Assembly (NCBI GenBank): GCA_964646205.1
Contig: CAZYAZ010000018.1
Location: 1-64,000, forward strand
DNA length: 64,000 nt
Source of the DNA: UBA8437 sp964646205
GTDB taxonomy: Bacteria; Planctomycetota; Planctomycetia; Planctomycetales; Planctomycetaceae
Direction of reading: 5' to 3'
This document shows, piece by piece, positions 8,463 through 20,406 of this stretch. The position numbers were made by a program, and so were the translations under genes. Within the stretch, counting starts at the first letter, position 1, and each line of letters starts with the position of its first letter. The notes beneath the pieces are model-generated. The model made no database searches, was not told the DNA's origin, and saw only the letters and a list, made by a program, of their open reading frames with translations.

Positions 8463-11156
8463 TCACTTCCGTGCCTCCTTGACTGTCAGCGCTGGATTCA
8501 CGAACACCTCATCACCTTCCTCGATGCCCGAATCGACAGCGATGAACTCCGCGTTGCGATCACCGAGTGTGAGAGAACATCGTTTGGCATCACCGCCACG
8601 AGTCCTCACCCAGCAAAAGTCGCCCGCATCAGTTTCCTGGACGGCCGAGAGAGGAATCATCAAAACGTTTTCACGCTGAGCCACGGTCACCTCAACCTCG
8701 GCGGTCATCCCGGGCTTGAGTCCCTCCACCGAGGGAAGTTCGATCACCGCGTCGTACTTCACGATGTTGCCCGTCCACCACCCGGATGGTTGCGCCACGG
8801 ACGCTACGGCGGACACGGTGCCACGGAGCGTCTGGTTGGGCAAACGCACGATGGCAGGCATCTTGGTCGTGACCTGGTCGATGACCGATTCGTGAATGCC
8901 AAACCGGACCTGCATCTTCGACAGGTCGGGCATCAACATGAGCACCTGGTCGTTGAAAACTGTCTCGCCCTCGGCAATGTCGGGCGTGTCCTTCCACTGG
9001 GCGGTCGAGGGATAGATCACCAGGCCACTTTTCGGGGCCTTGATCACACAGCGACCGATCTCTTTGACCGCCAGGGCCATCCGTTCCTTGTCCATGGCGA
9101 GAACTTCTTCATGGCCGTTGGCCGCCGCTTTTGCCGACGCCCATTCACCTTGCAACCGTTTCAGGTCTTTTTGCTTCTCAAGCCGTTCCAGGACGTCCAG
9201 TTGCGTCTTCTTGATATCCAAATCGATCTGGGAATTCTGCACATTGCGTTCGATTTGTTCGACGACCAGTTCACTACGGTATCCGCGAGCGTGCATTCGT
9301 CGGTTGTAGGTGAGCAAGTTGTTGTCGGAATCCAGCCGCTGCCTGGCACGCGCCAGTTCCTTCTGGAGCCGCAGTTTCCTGGTGTGAAAATCGCCTTCGA
9401 GGAATTGCGAAATGGCGAGTCCCTTGACGGTGGCCTCGGTCCGAAAGCCTATGGCTGCATCCTCTGACAAGTGGGCGAACTTGGTCCGTTCGTGGAGGTA
9501 CTCTTCGATCGCCTTGTTTTCCAGTCTGACCAGGTCGTCACCCGCCTCGACCCGTGTCCCGTTCTCGACCACCCAGTTGATCGTGCTGTCGCCCCGGACC
9601 CGGCACTTGATCTGCGTGTTGTTGAAACTCTCCAGTGCCCCCTGTTCGATCATGGTGACCGGCAGAGTTCCCCGCTTGACCGTGTGCACAATCTTGGAGT
9701 CCAAGATCGCCCGTGCATCGGCGACGGTCGCCAGGGGCTGAACCACCACTTTCTGCTGGTCCTGGAGTCCCGATTGAACAATCACGAACCTGTCGTTGCG
9801 GTCACCCAGTGTCACCGAAAACCGTTGCGGTCCGTCGAGGGTTTCGACCCAGCAGAACTGTCCCTGGTCGGTCTCCACGACCGCACTGAGTGGCACCGAC
9901 AGCACGCCCTTGTACCGCGCCACCACCAGTTCCACCTTGGCCGACATGCCCGGCCTCAGCCCCTTTACCGAAGGCAGATCGATGACCGTGTCGTATTTCA
10001 CGATGTTTCCGTCCCACCAGCCGGCAGGGCGAGCGACTGCAGACACCGAAGAAATCTCGGTGTCCAGTGTCCGGTCTGGCAATTCCACCCGGGCTGCCAA
10101 TCCCGGTTTGACCCGGTCCACGATCGACTCGTGAATCCTGATCTTGACCTGCATCCGGGTCAGGTCGGGCATGAGCAGCAGGACCTGATTGTTGTGAACA
10201 CTGGCTCCGTCGGTGATGTCGGGAGTTCGTTTCCACTTTGCGGTGGAGGGATAAATCACCAGGCCACTCTGAGGTGCCTTGATCACGCAACGCTCGAATT
10301 CCTGCATAGCGAGATCCAGGCGACTCTGCTCCAACACGACTCCCGCTTCGCGACCAGCCAACCTTTCCCTGGTCGCGATCAACTGGCTTTTTCGTCTTTC
10401 CAACTGCATCGTTCTGGTCAACCGCTTCAGAACGTCCATCTCCGTGTCCGTGACATTCAGTTCCAACTCCGCCTGTTCGACAGTGGACTCGGCCGCACTG
10501 ACCTGCAGGTCATTCGCAAACCCGCGGGCAAACAACAGCTCGATGTTTGCAAGTATCGCCTCGGCATGCTGGATGTTTCGCTGGTCGGCCGCCAGTTTCT
10601 TCTCCAGCGCGGTCATCTGCGAGCGGTATTCGCCCTGGAGGTACCCGTCGATGGCCACCTGGGCAATCGCCACGTCCGTCCTGGTTCTTGCCAGGGCAGC
10701 CTTCGCCCTGTTCGTGTCCGTCTTGCCCAGGCTGACAGTCTCTTCGATGTTCTTGGTATCCAGCCTGACCAGTTCGTCTCCGGCCTTGACCGTGGTGCCA
10801 TTCGGCACCACGTAGGTGACGGTGCTGCGACCACCACGGCCACCATAGCCACCCCGGATTTCGCACTTGATCTCCGTGTTCCGCGAACTCTCAACGGTCC
10901 CGGTTTCTGTGATCGTAACGACCAGTTCACCGCGTGTGACCGTGTGGCTCGCGTCAGGATCGGTGACCACAACCTGGGGCGATTCCTGGAATACCAGTTG
11001 GGTGACGGTCCCCGCAATGACGAACAGGCCGATCAACAGCAGGAACCACATCCACTTTGGCGCCGAGCGAGTCGTTTCGGGAGATCCGCTCCCGTCTCCA
11101 ACCGAACCGGTCATCGCCGCGCTCTCTTCAACCTGCTGTGGCATCTCCAACGGCAT
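8463..11156 (-). CDS. Fused double HlyD/RND-type periplasmic adaptor (A-B tandem)
   Basis: About 897 residues from ATG 11156 (GAGGA about 10 nt upstream; an in-frame GTG at 11237 is an alternative). A single N-terminal membrane segment (about 35-56) is followed by two complete adaptor modules, about 72-480 and 490-897. Each has a barrel-sandwich half, a coiled-coil hairpin, the return strand CVIKAPxSGLVIYPSTA, a lower beta-barrel with MPDL and IHES, and the signature GWWxGNIVKYD. Module 1 matches the separate adaptor at 14331 (LDTKxxEExxSLxKT, QGEY/QGQY, VEQAELEL). Module 2 matches the adaptor at 15847 (IHERSKFAH versus LHERTKFAH; LEGDF). Adaptors bridge an inner-membrane transporter to a TolC channel. 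Only module 1 is directly anchored. The gene diverges from the TolC operon. Confidence 0.92.
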   Translation of the reverse strand: MPLEMPQQVEESAAMTGSVGDGSGSPETTRSAPKWMWFLLLIGLFVIAGTVTQLVFQESPQVVVTDPDASHTVTRGELVVTITETGTVESSRNTEIKCEIRGGYGGRGGRSTVTYVVPNGTTVKAGDELVRLDTKNIEETVSLGKTDTNRAKAALARTRTDVAIAQVAIDGYLQGEYRSQMTALEKKLAADQRNIQHAEAILANIELLFARGFANDLQVSAAESTVEQAELELNVTDTEMDVLKRLTRTMQLERRKSQLIATRERLAGREAGVVLEQSRLDLAMQEFERCVIKAPQSGLVIYPSTAKWKRTPDITDGASVHNNQVLLLMPDLTRMQVKIRIHESIVDRVKPGLAARVELPDRTLDTEISSVSAVARPAGWWDGNIVKYDTVIDLPSVKGLRPGMSAKVELVVARYKGVLSVPLSAVVETDQGQFCWVETLDGPQRFSVTLGDRNDRFVIVQSGLQDQQKVVVQPLATVADARAILDSKIVHTVKRGTLPVTMIEQGALESFNNTQIKCRVRGDSTINWVVENGTRVEAGDDLVRLENKAIEEYLHERTKFAHLSEDAAIGFRTEATVKGLAISQFLEGDFHTRKLRLQKELARARQRLDSDNNLLTYNRRMHARGYRSELVVEQIERNVQNSQIDLDIKKTQLDVLERLEKQKDLKRLQGEWASAKAAANGHEEVLAMDKERMALAVKEIGRCVIKAPKSGLVIYPSTAQWKDTPDIAEGETVFNDQVLMLMPDLSKMQVRFGIHESVIDQVTTKMPAIVRLPNQTLRGTVSAVASVAQPSGWWTGNIVKYDAVIELPSVEGLKPGMTAEVEVTVAQRENVLMIPLSAVQETDAGDFCWVRTRGGDAKRCSLTLGDRNAEFIAVDSGIEEGDEVFVNPALTVKEARK

Positions 11157-11634
11157 TCCTACAGTTTCCTCAACTTGGCGTTCCGGTTCAACCTGTGAGT
11201 TTCGCGAGTTCCCTCCTGCCCCTGGCAATCGGACCACACGAAGCCTCCACCGGACGACGTGGCGAGAGACCAGCCCAGATTTGCAGACACAAGATGTTAT
11301 CGGTCTGAAGGACTACCCAATCTCCGCCAAGTGCTGCCAAAAATGGACAGGGAAATTGTGGTCCCCGGCATCAATTGCAGGTAGCCCTCTATAAGAGGAT
11401 GAGGCGAACACACCGCGGGACGACAGCAGGTGGTTCATGCAGTGATCGGCTTCCCTTGCCGATTCCGCACAATCGGCAAAGTCAACGCGACCCGCAGGAC
11501 GATACCAGAGGAGAAGGGATACGCCCTGCACAGCGTTCGCGCTGCGCGCGGCGGCCAGATTGTCAATCTTACAAAAACGAACGGTTTCTCTTTTCGAACG
11601 TCCAAAACGCCGCGATTGGACGGATTCTTTTTTA
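11157..11634. promoter_or_regulatory. Divergent control region between double adaptor and TolC operon
   Basis: About 480 bases separate the chosen starts of the double adaptor (minus) and the TolC-like gene (plus). I see no convincing gene here; the open frames are antisense or out of frame. It must contain promoters for both operons. The best visible element is the dyad at 11456-11479. TATAAG at about 11391-11396 could be a -10 hexamer, but no well-spaced -35 was found. Confidence 0.5.
11456..11479. promoter_or_regulatory. Perfect 9-bp inverted repeat (operator candidate)
   Basis: TTGCCGATT at 11456-11464 and AATCGGCAA at 11471-11479 are exact reverse complements separated by six bases. The 24-bp dyad lies about 155 nt before the TolC-like start and about 300 nt before the double-adaptor start. 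It fits a dimeric-regulator site or a leader hairpin. No regulator gene is adjacent, so its ligand is unknown. Confidence 0.5.
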
Positions 11635-14301
<2,667 letters not shown>

Positions 14302-14330
14302 ATGACGGACATTAGGACCGGAGACCGAAC

Positions 14331-15830
14331 TTGACGACAGAAGTGGATCCGTCCGCAGTCTCTCCCAAAACCACCGGGACCGACGCGCCCGCGCGGCCGG
14401 AAAGCGGCTCGCAGCGACGGTCACGCAAGCGACCGAGAACACTGCTCGTACTGGGCCTCGGATTGATTGTCTGCGTCGTTTCCGTGGTGGCCCTGCAACC
14501 CACTCTTTTCGCAACATCCGTCACGAATTCAGCCATCACTTACGAGGTCACCCGGGGCGACCTGCTCGTCACGATCACCGAACAAGGTTCGCTTGAGAGC
14601 AGCAACAACACTGAAATCAAGTCCAAGGTTCGAGGTTCCAATACGGTCACCTGGGTGATCCCCAGTGGGACGGTGGTCAAACCCGGCGACGAACTCGTCC
14701 GACTGGACACCAAGGTACTCGAGGAAAACCTCAGTCTCTCCAAGACGAACGTTCACAAGTCACGGGCCAGCCTCGCCAAGACCACGACAGGCCTGGCCAC
14801 GGCCAAGATCGCCATCCTCGCTTACAAGCAGGGACAATACCTCACGGATTTGAAGAAACTCCAGCAGGACGTCGTGGTCTCCGACTTGAATCTCAGCGCA
14901 TCCAAGAAGATGCTCTTCCGCGTTGAACGGCTCTTCAAGCGAGGTTTTGTCACCGAACTCGAAGTCCAGGGCCAATCACTCACCGTCGAACAAGCACAGC
15001 TGGAATTGATGGTCAACCGTACCAAGCTGGATATACTCAAACGATACAAGCGCGCCATGGAACTGGAGACTCGACAAGGTGAAGTGACCGCCGGCCAATC
15101 GTACGTCAAACGCGACGAAGCCGAACTGGCGATGAACCTGTCCAGGCGGAAACGTGCCGAGGAAGAGTTGACCAATTGTGTCATCAAGTCCAGCCGTGGC
15201 GGCCTGGTCATCTATCCATTGCCCGCCCCCTGGAAGAACGAGCCGGAAATCACCGAGGGCGTCAACGTTCGTTACGACCAGGTCCTGTTGCTCATGCCCG
15301 ACCTGTCCAAAATGCAGATCAAGATGGGCATCCACGAGGAGATGGTCGACCGGGTCAAGGTGGGACTCCCCGTCACCGTCGTCCTCCCTGACCTGACCCT
15401 CGAGGCCAAGATCTCCTCTGTCGCCAACGTCACCCGACCGGCCGCCTGGTGGACCGGCAACATGGTGAAATATGACACGATCATCGACCTCCCGGTCGTC
15501 GACGGACTGCGGCCTGGAATGACAGCTGCCGTGAAGGTGGTCGTGGCCGAACACAAGGATGTCCTGAAGGTCCCGGTGGCCGCCATCGTTGAGGCCGAGA
15601 ACGGCCACCTGTGCTGGGTCAAAACCTCGCAAGGTATCGAACCCCGGTCGCTGGAACTCGGCGACAGCAATGACGAGTTCACCGTCGTTCTCGGTGGATT
15701 GAACGAGGGCGACAAGGTCCTGCTGAATCCGCAAGGGCACATCAAAGACTCCCAGCCCGGCTCTTCGACGACAGGCCAGGCTCAATCGAACACCTCTCCA
15801 CCCACCGAAAACACCAAGAGCAAGCCCTGA
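14331..15830 (+). CDS. Periplasmic adaptor A (HlyD/RND MFP type)
   Basis: 499 residues. Start TTG at 14331 is supported by GGAG seven bases upstream and by the absence of another start before the membrane segment (about 38-58). Barrel-sandwich strands surround a coiled-coil hairpin (about 130-275) containing QGQYLTDLKKLQQ and VEQAQLELMV. These are followed by GGLVIYP, LLLMPDLSKMQIK, IHEEMVDRV, AAWWTGNMVKYDT and a C-terminal domain ending in a Ser/Thr/Pro-rich tail. It is the counterpart of module 1 of the fused double adaptor. It lies 29 nt after the TolC-like gene and 16 nt before adaptor B, so the genes are surely co-transcribed. The role is to link the permease at 17495 to the TolC-like channel; the substrate is unknown. 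Confidence 0.9.
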   Translation: MTTEVDPSAVSPKTTGTDAPARPESGSQRRSRKRPRTLLVLGLGLIVCVVSVVALQPTLFATSVTNSAITYEVTRGDLLVTITEQGSLESSNNTEIKSKVRGSNTVTWVIPSGTVVKPGDELVRLDTKVLEENLSLSKTNVHKSRASLAKTTTGLATAKIAILAYKQGQYLTDLKKLQQDVVVSDLNLSASKKMLFRVERLFKRGFVTELEVQGQSLTVEQAQLELMVNRTKLDILKRYKRAMELETRQGEVTAGQSYVKRDEAELAMNLSRRKRAEEELTNCVIKSSRGGLVIYPLPAPWKNEPEITEGVNVRYDQVLLLMPDLSKMQIKMGIHEEMVDRVKVGLPVTVVLPDLTLEAKISSVANVTRPAAWWTGNMVKYDTIIDLPVVDGLRPGMTAAVKVVVAEHKDVLKVPVAAIVEAENGHLCWVKTSQGIEPRSLELGDSNDEFTVVLGGLNEGDKVLLNPQGHIKDSQPGSSTTGQAQSNTSPPTENTKSKP

Positions 15831-15846
15831 ACCCGGAAGACCGACC

Positions 15847-17421
15847 ATGGTGACTGACGTTGTCCCCAACGACCGAATGCCAACGGGTGTGGGAGTTGGC
15901 AACACCGATCGCCCCGCCGCCTCCAGCAGTGGAGCACGTCGTTGGATATTTGCGATCGGTTTCGGAATCCTGCTACTTGTCGCCGTCGGGGTCGCGACCA
16001 CTTCCCTGCTTCCCTCCGGGTCAAACGGGCCCCAGTTGACCTACCAGGTTGTCTTCGACGACCTGGATGTGACGGTCACCGAACCCGGGACCCTGGAGAG
16101 TTCCGAGAACACGGAGATTCGCTGCAAGGTCCGGGGACAGAATACGATCACCTCGGTCGTCGAAAGCGGCACCATCGTCAAGGAAGGCGAAGAACTCCTG
16201 CGACTTGACACACTGATGATCGAAGAACAGATCCACGAGCGATCCAAGTTTGCGCACTGGTGCAAAGCGGGTGAGGTCCAATTGAAGGCCCGCATGAATG
16301 CCTCGGAACTGGCTGTCAAAGCGTACCTGGAAGGCGATTTCGTCGAACAGCTCACGGAACTCGAAAAACAACTCTCCAACGCCAAGTCCAAAGTTCTGAC
16401 CGCCCAGAACATGCTCGAACACGGCCGGATGATGGCCGACCGTGGCTACCTCAGCAGCCTGAAGTTGGAGCAACGGGAGTTCTCGCTGTCACAGGCAAAG
16501 ATGAGCCTGGCAATCCAGGAAACCAATATCGATGTCCTCAAGAAGTTCAGGAAGGCCGAAAGCCTGGAAAGACTCAGGGGGGAACTGAAATCGGTCACGG
16601 CTGAATACAAGGCGGCTGCCGAGCGGACCTTCGCCGACGAGCACCGACGGGATGTCGCGATCGAGGAGTTCAAGCACTGCGTGGTCAAGGCGCCTCGCAG
16701 CGGAATGGTAATCCATCCCAACGCCGCTCGATGGAAGAATGCTCCCGAGGTCCAGCAAGGGGGTACGGTCTACCAGAATCAGGTCCTTTTGCTGATGCCC
16801 GACCTGGACAAGATGCAGATCACGATCGGCATTCACGAGTCGATCCTGAAACGGATCACGCCCGGCCTGACCGCCAAGGTGACCCTGCCCGACCGGACAC
16901 TCGAGGGAGAAGTCGTTTCGGTCGCCAAGGTGGCACGTCCGGCAGGCTGGTGGTCCGGGAACGTCGTGAAGTACGACGCCGTGATCAAATTGCCGCAATC
17001 TGAAAACCTGAAACCGGGAATGAGCGCCGAGGTGGAGGTCCTGATCGCAGCGCGCAAAAACGTGCTGACACTCCCGGTCGCTGCGATTGTTGAGACCGAA
17101 GACAGCGAGACACTCTGCTGGATCAACACGCCACTGGGTATCAAGAAGCAAACCCTGCAGACTGGTGAAAACAACGACAAGTTCGTCGAGATCATTTCCG
17201 GGTTAACCGAAGGCCAGGAGGTCGTTCTGAACCCGCTGGCCTTCATCACCGAAGCCCAGCAGGAGGCTCTGAAGATCACCGGGGCCGCCAAGACAGTCGA
17301 TGATAAGTCCGGCAAGCCAGGCAGCGATTCATCCAATTCGAAGTCCGGCGGCTCAAAAGCCAAGCCGAAGTCCAAGAAACCGGCTGCCAAGGGGCAAGGC
17401 GTGGCAGTCTCGTCGCGGTGA
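15847..17421 (+). CDS. Periplasmic adaptor B (HlyD/RND MFP type)
   Basis: 524 residues. The membrane segment is about 32-52. Barrel-sandwich strands (TLESSENTEIRCKVRG) and a coiled-coil hairpin (about 130-270, with IHERSKFAH, YLEGDF and RGYLSSLKLEQ) follow, then CVVKAPRSGMVIHP, LLLMPDLDKMQIT, IHESILKRI and GWWSGNVVKYD. The C-terminal tail is Lys/Ser/Gly-rich, about 50 residues long and probably disordered. It corresponds to module 2 of the fused adaptor at 8463. Having two non-identical adaptors in one operon suggests a hetero-oligomeric adaptor ring. ATG 15847 lies 16 nt after adaptor A. Confidence 0.9.
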   Translation: MVTDVVPNDRMPTGVGVGNTDRPAASSSGARRWIFAIGFGILLLVAVGVATTSLLPSGSNGPQLTYQVVFDDLDVTVTEPGTLESSENTEIRCKVRGQNTITSVVESGTIVKEGEELLRLDTLMIEEQIHERSKFAHWCKAGEVQLKARMNASELAVKAYLEGDFVEQLTELEKQLSNAKSKVLTAQNMLEHGRMMADRGYLSSLKLEQREFSLSQAKMSLAIQETNIDVLKKFRKAESLERLRGELKSVTAEYKAAAERTFADEHRRDVAIEEFKHCVVKAPRSGMVIHPNAARWKNAPEVQQGGTVYQNQVLLLMPDLDKMQITIGIHESILKRITPGLTAKVTLPDRTLEGEVVSVAKVARPAGWWSGNVVKYDAVIKLPQSENLKPGMSAEVEVLIAARKNVLTLPVAAIVETEDSETLCWINTPLGIKKQTLQTGENNDKFVEIISGLTEGQEVVLNPLAFITEAQQEALKITGAAKTVDDKSGKPGSDSSNSKSGGSKAKPKSKKPAAKGQGVAVSSR

Positions 17422-17494
17422 TCGGACCGTCAAGAGCCACTGACCAGACCCCCACCCGCAACCTCAACGTCCGTTGGAGACAGGGAACAACGCC

Positions 17495-18820
17495 GTGAGT
17501 GGTTCACTGCTGCGAACCATCCAGCTCGGACTCAAGGGGCTGGCCGTCCAGAAGATGCGAGCCAGCCTCGCTGCGCTCGGCATCTTTATCGGCACCGCTA
17601 CGGTCATCTGGCTGGTCGCCATGGGCGAAGGTGTCAGCTACCGCGCTCAGCAGCAGATCCTGGAACTGGGCGCCAATAACGTCATCGTCCGCACCAAGAA
17701 ACCCACCGGATCCAGCGACGGTGGCGGTGGCAGTTCTCAGGTCAGACGTTACGGACTGACCCGCGCCGATTTCCGCCGCATCACGTCGAACATCCCCAGC
17801 ATCGAGAGTTCGGTACCGATGCGGGAACTTCAGTTCCAGTTGCGGAACAACAACTTGACCACCGACTCCAAGCTGGTCGGCTGCATGGAAGAATACCTGG
17901 CACTCAACCAGTTGGAGATCGCCAGGGGCCGGTGGCTCACCCAGCGGGACCGCGGGCAAAAGGTGGTCGTGCTCGGTCACGAAACCACCACCAAGCTCTT
18001 CCCGTATGAGAACCCAATCGGAAAGACCATCTGGGTCGGCACCGAGTATTACGTCGTGATCGGCCAAACCAAGCCCCGCACAGCATCAGCGGCAATCGGC
18101 GGTAGCCTCGACGCTCGCGAATACAATCTCGATGCCTACATCCCGCTGTTGACCATGCGGCAACGAATTGGCGATTTGGTGATGAAGCGGGTCGGTGTCG
18201 GAGGCAGCAACTGGTTTGGCGAGGAAGTCCAGCTCAGCCAGATCACTCTCAAGGTCAGTGCGATCGAGTACGTCAACGAAACAGCCTCGATCATCGAGAC
18301 GCTGCTCAATCGGTATCACGACCAGGAAGACTTCGCTGTCGTCGTCCCCAAGGAACTGCTGGAACAGGCCGAGCGAACCCGGGCGATGTTCAATATCCTG
18401 CTCGTGGTCATCGCCGGAATCTCCCTGCTGGTCGGCGGCATCGGCATCATGAATATCATGCTGGCCACCGTCACTGAAAGGACGAGGGAGATCGGAATCC
18501 GTCGAGCACTGGGCGCCACCCGCAGCCACATCACCCAGCAATTCCTGGTCGAAACGATCGTACTGACGACCACGGGAGGCCTGCTCGGCGTGTGTTTCGG
18601 CTTGTTCTGTGGCCCCCTGTTCCGAGGTTTGCGAAGCCTGATGACACTGATCAATCCCGACATGCTGCCTGCCGAGGTGTACTCACTCGAGCCACGGATT
18701 GCGCCGTGGTCAGTCGCACTTTCGGTGGGAATTTCTCTCGGCGTCGGGATCGTTTTTGGTGTCTATCCAGCGCAACGTGCCGCCGACATGGATCCGATTG
18801 AAGCCCTGCGGCACGAATAA
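17495..18820 (+). CDS. MacB/FtsX-type ABC permease without a fused ATPase
   Basis: About 441 residues from GTG 17495, with AGGGAA about eight bases upstream; a TTG at 17474 is possible. The MacB periplasmic core-domain layout is clear: a first membrane helix near LAALGIFIGTATVIWLVAMG, a periplasmic region with GxxxTxxDFRRI-like and LEIARGRWLTQRD blocks, then three helices including LLVVIAGISLLVGGIGIMNI, followed by TERTREIGIRRALGA and a C-terminal ADMDPIEALRHE. Canonical MacB carries an N-terminal ATPase domain; none is present here and no ATP-binding gene lies nearby. The permease closes the TolC-adaptor A-adaptor B operon and should be the inner-membrane component of a tripartite exporter. 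Confidence 0.9.
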   Translation: MSGSLLRTIQLGLKGLAVQKMRASLAALGIFIGTATVIWLVAMGEGVSYRAQQQILELGANNVIVRTKKPTGSSDGGGGSSQVRRYGLTRADFRRITSNIPSIESSVPMRELQFQLRNNNLTTDSKLVGCMEEYLALNQLEIARGRWLTQRDRGQKVVVLGHETTTKLFPYENPIGKTIWVGTEYYVVIGQTKPRTASAAIGGSLDAREYNLDAYIPLLTMRQRIGDLVMKRVGVGGSNWFGEEVQLSQITLKVSAIEYVNETASIIETLLNRYHDQEDFAVVVPKELLEQAERTRAMFNILLVVIAGISLLVGGIGIMNIMLATVTERTREIGIRRALGATRSHITQQFLVETIVLTTTGGLLGVCFGLFCGPLFRGLRSLMTLINPDMLPAEVYSLEPRIAPWSVALSVGISLGVGIVFGVYPAQRAADMDPIEALRHE

Positions 18821-18826
18821 GCCGGA

Positions 18827-18840
18827 TGGCCACACGGCCA
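18827..18840. terminator. Short hairpin between convergent genes
   Basis: TGGCC and GGCCA flank the loop ACAC just after the permease stop and before the convergent DUF1501 stop at 18929. There is no T-tract, so it is only a weak terminator candidate. Confidence 0.25.
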
Positions 18841-18928
18841 GCGCGAAGGGGAGCACGTCGCTGCCCACCCACGATTCAACCCGGGCCGGCGCAGTCAACT
18901 GGCCGAGAGCAGCTCTGATTGAACCGCA

Positions 18929-20371
18929 CTACGCCAGGATATCGTGGATCACGTTTCCGCGGTCGATGTCCAACCGCTTTCGACCGGGCACTTCCAGGCG
19001 GGTGTTGTCCAGGCCCAAAAGGTGCAGCACCGTGGCGTGCAAATCGGTCACGTAATGTCCCTTGCCCAGGGCGTGGTAACCCAGTTCATCGGTCGCGCCG
19101 TGGACGTACCCTCGTTTCAACCCGGCACCGGCCAGCCAGACGGTGAAACCGTGTGGGTGATGGTCACGACCGGTGGTGTTACTTGAACGTGTCTCCCGTC
19201 CCGGGGTCCGTCCGAACTCGGTACAAAACACCACGGCCACGTCATCCATCAGTCCTCGTTGCTTCAGGTCGGCCAGGAATCCCGCAACCGGCTTGTCGAC
19301 CGACTTGCACATCCTGGCATGGTTCTCCTTCAGCTTCTGGTGGGAGTCCCACGTCCCGTAGGGAGAGGGGAAGACCTGCACAAAGCGGACACCCCGTTCC
19401 ACCATCCGTCGTGCCGCCAGCATTCTCTGGCCGGCCAACTTCGTGGGCCCTTGATCAATGCCATACATCTTCTGCGTGTCGGTTGTTTCCTCGGCCAGTG
19501 CCACGGCCTCGGGAACCGCCGCCTGCATGCGGAAGGCCAGTTCGTACGACTTGATCCGTGCCGCCAGTCGCACATCCTGAGGTCGATTCGCGGCCGTGAT
19601 CTGGTTCAGGCGTGCCACGAGATCGAATTCGTTGGCCTGCTGCTGGGCGGTCTGTCCGGGACGCCGGGTGCCGTAGGACAGTGGATTCTTGGGATCCAGT
19701 GCCAATGGAACACCCGCATGGGCGGGCCCCAGGTAATAGGAATCGATCGACTGCCGTGTGTCGGTTCGGGTTGGTCCCCCCAGCACCACGAACCGCGGCA
19801 GGTTCTCGTTGAGAGATCCCAGGCCGTAATGCGCCCACGCACCGATACTCGGCTGGGTCTCGTCCAGCTTGTGGCGGCCCGTGTGAATCTGGTTCTCTGC
19901 AGCATGATCGTTGTCGGTCGTCCACATGTTCCGGACAAAGCAGATGTCGTCGACCTGCTTGGCCAGGTGGGGCCACCAGTCGGTGACGGCAATTCCACTT
20001 TCACCGTGACGGGCATATCCCACCTGCATGGGAAAGATCTTGTTGTACACGTCACGAATGTTGATCTCTTCGGCCGGCGCGCTGCGAAACCGCTCCCGAT
20101 GCAACGGGGATTCCACCGGGTTGGGAAACGGCGTCTCGGAAAACGTCTTGCCCGCGTACTTGTTCAACATCGGCTTGGGATCAAAGGTCTCCATCTGGCT
20201 GTAGCCGCCCGAGAGAAAGACCCAGACAATGGACTTGGCCCGGGGAGCAAAATGCGGCTCACCAGTCGGCTTGGAATCAGCCCGCACGATGCCATCGGCG
20301 GCCAACATCGACCCCATTGCCAGCCCAGTGAATCCCAGGCCGCAATCGGCCAAAAAGTTCCGTCGTTGCAT
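18929..20371 (-). CDS. DUF1501 protein (Tat-exported)
   Basis: 480 residues from ATG 20371, giving MQRRNFLADCGLGFTG, a twin-arginine signal right at the N-terminus. The frame is open to 20410, but the extension is not signal-like. DUF1501 blocks: KSIVWVFLSGGYSQMETFDP, the AENQIHTGRHKLDET region, VVFCTEFGRTPG and GRDHHPHGFTVWLAGAG. It is the last gene of a four-gene minus-strand run starting at 28538, following the PSD1 protein by 35 nt. Like other DUF1501 proteins it probably acts in the periplasm with its PSD1 partner; the reaction is unknown. Confidence 0.93.
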   Translation of the reverse strand: MQRRNFLADCGLGFTGLAMGSMLAADGIVRADSKPTGEPHFAPRAKSIVWVFLSGGYSQMETFDPKPMLNKYAGKTFSETPFPNPVESPLHRERFRSAPAEEINIRDVYNKIFPMQVGYARHGESGIAVTDWWPHLAKQVDDICFVRNMWTTDNDHAAENQIHTGRHKLDETQPSIGAWAHYGLGSLNENLPRFVVLGGPTRTDTRQSIDSYYLGPAHAGVPLALDPKNPLSYGTRRPGQTAQQQANEFDLVARLNQITAANRPQDVRLAARIKSYELAFRMQAAVPEAVALAEETTDTQKMYGIDQGPTKLAGQRMLAARRMVERGVRFVQVFPSPYGTWDSHQKLKENHARMCKSVDKPVAGFLADLKQRGLMDDVAVVFCTEFGRTPGRETRSSNTTGRDHHPHGFTVWLAGAGLKRGYVHGATDELGYHALGKGHYVTDLHATVLHLLGLDNTRLEVPGRKRLDIDRGNVIHDILA

Positions 20372-20406
20372 TGATCTGTTCCGTGTTTGAATGTCGCCGG
20401 TACGAA

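Noticed and set aside
9471..11198. 575-codon plus-strand open frame
   Set aside because: Lies wholly antisense to the double adaptor, whose domain content is unambiguous; the open frame follows from GC-rich codon bias.
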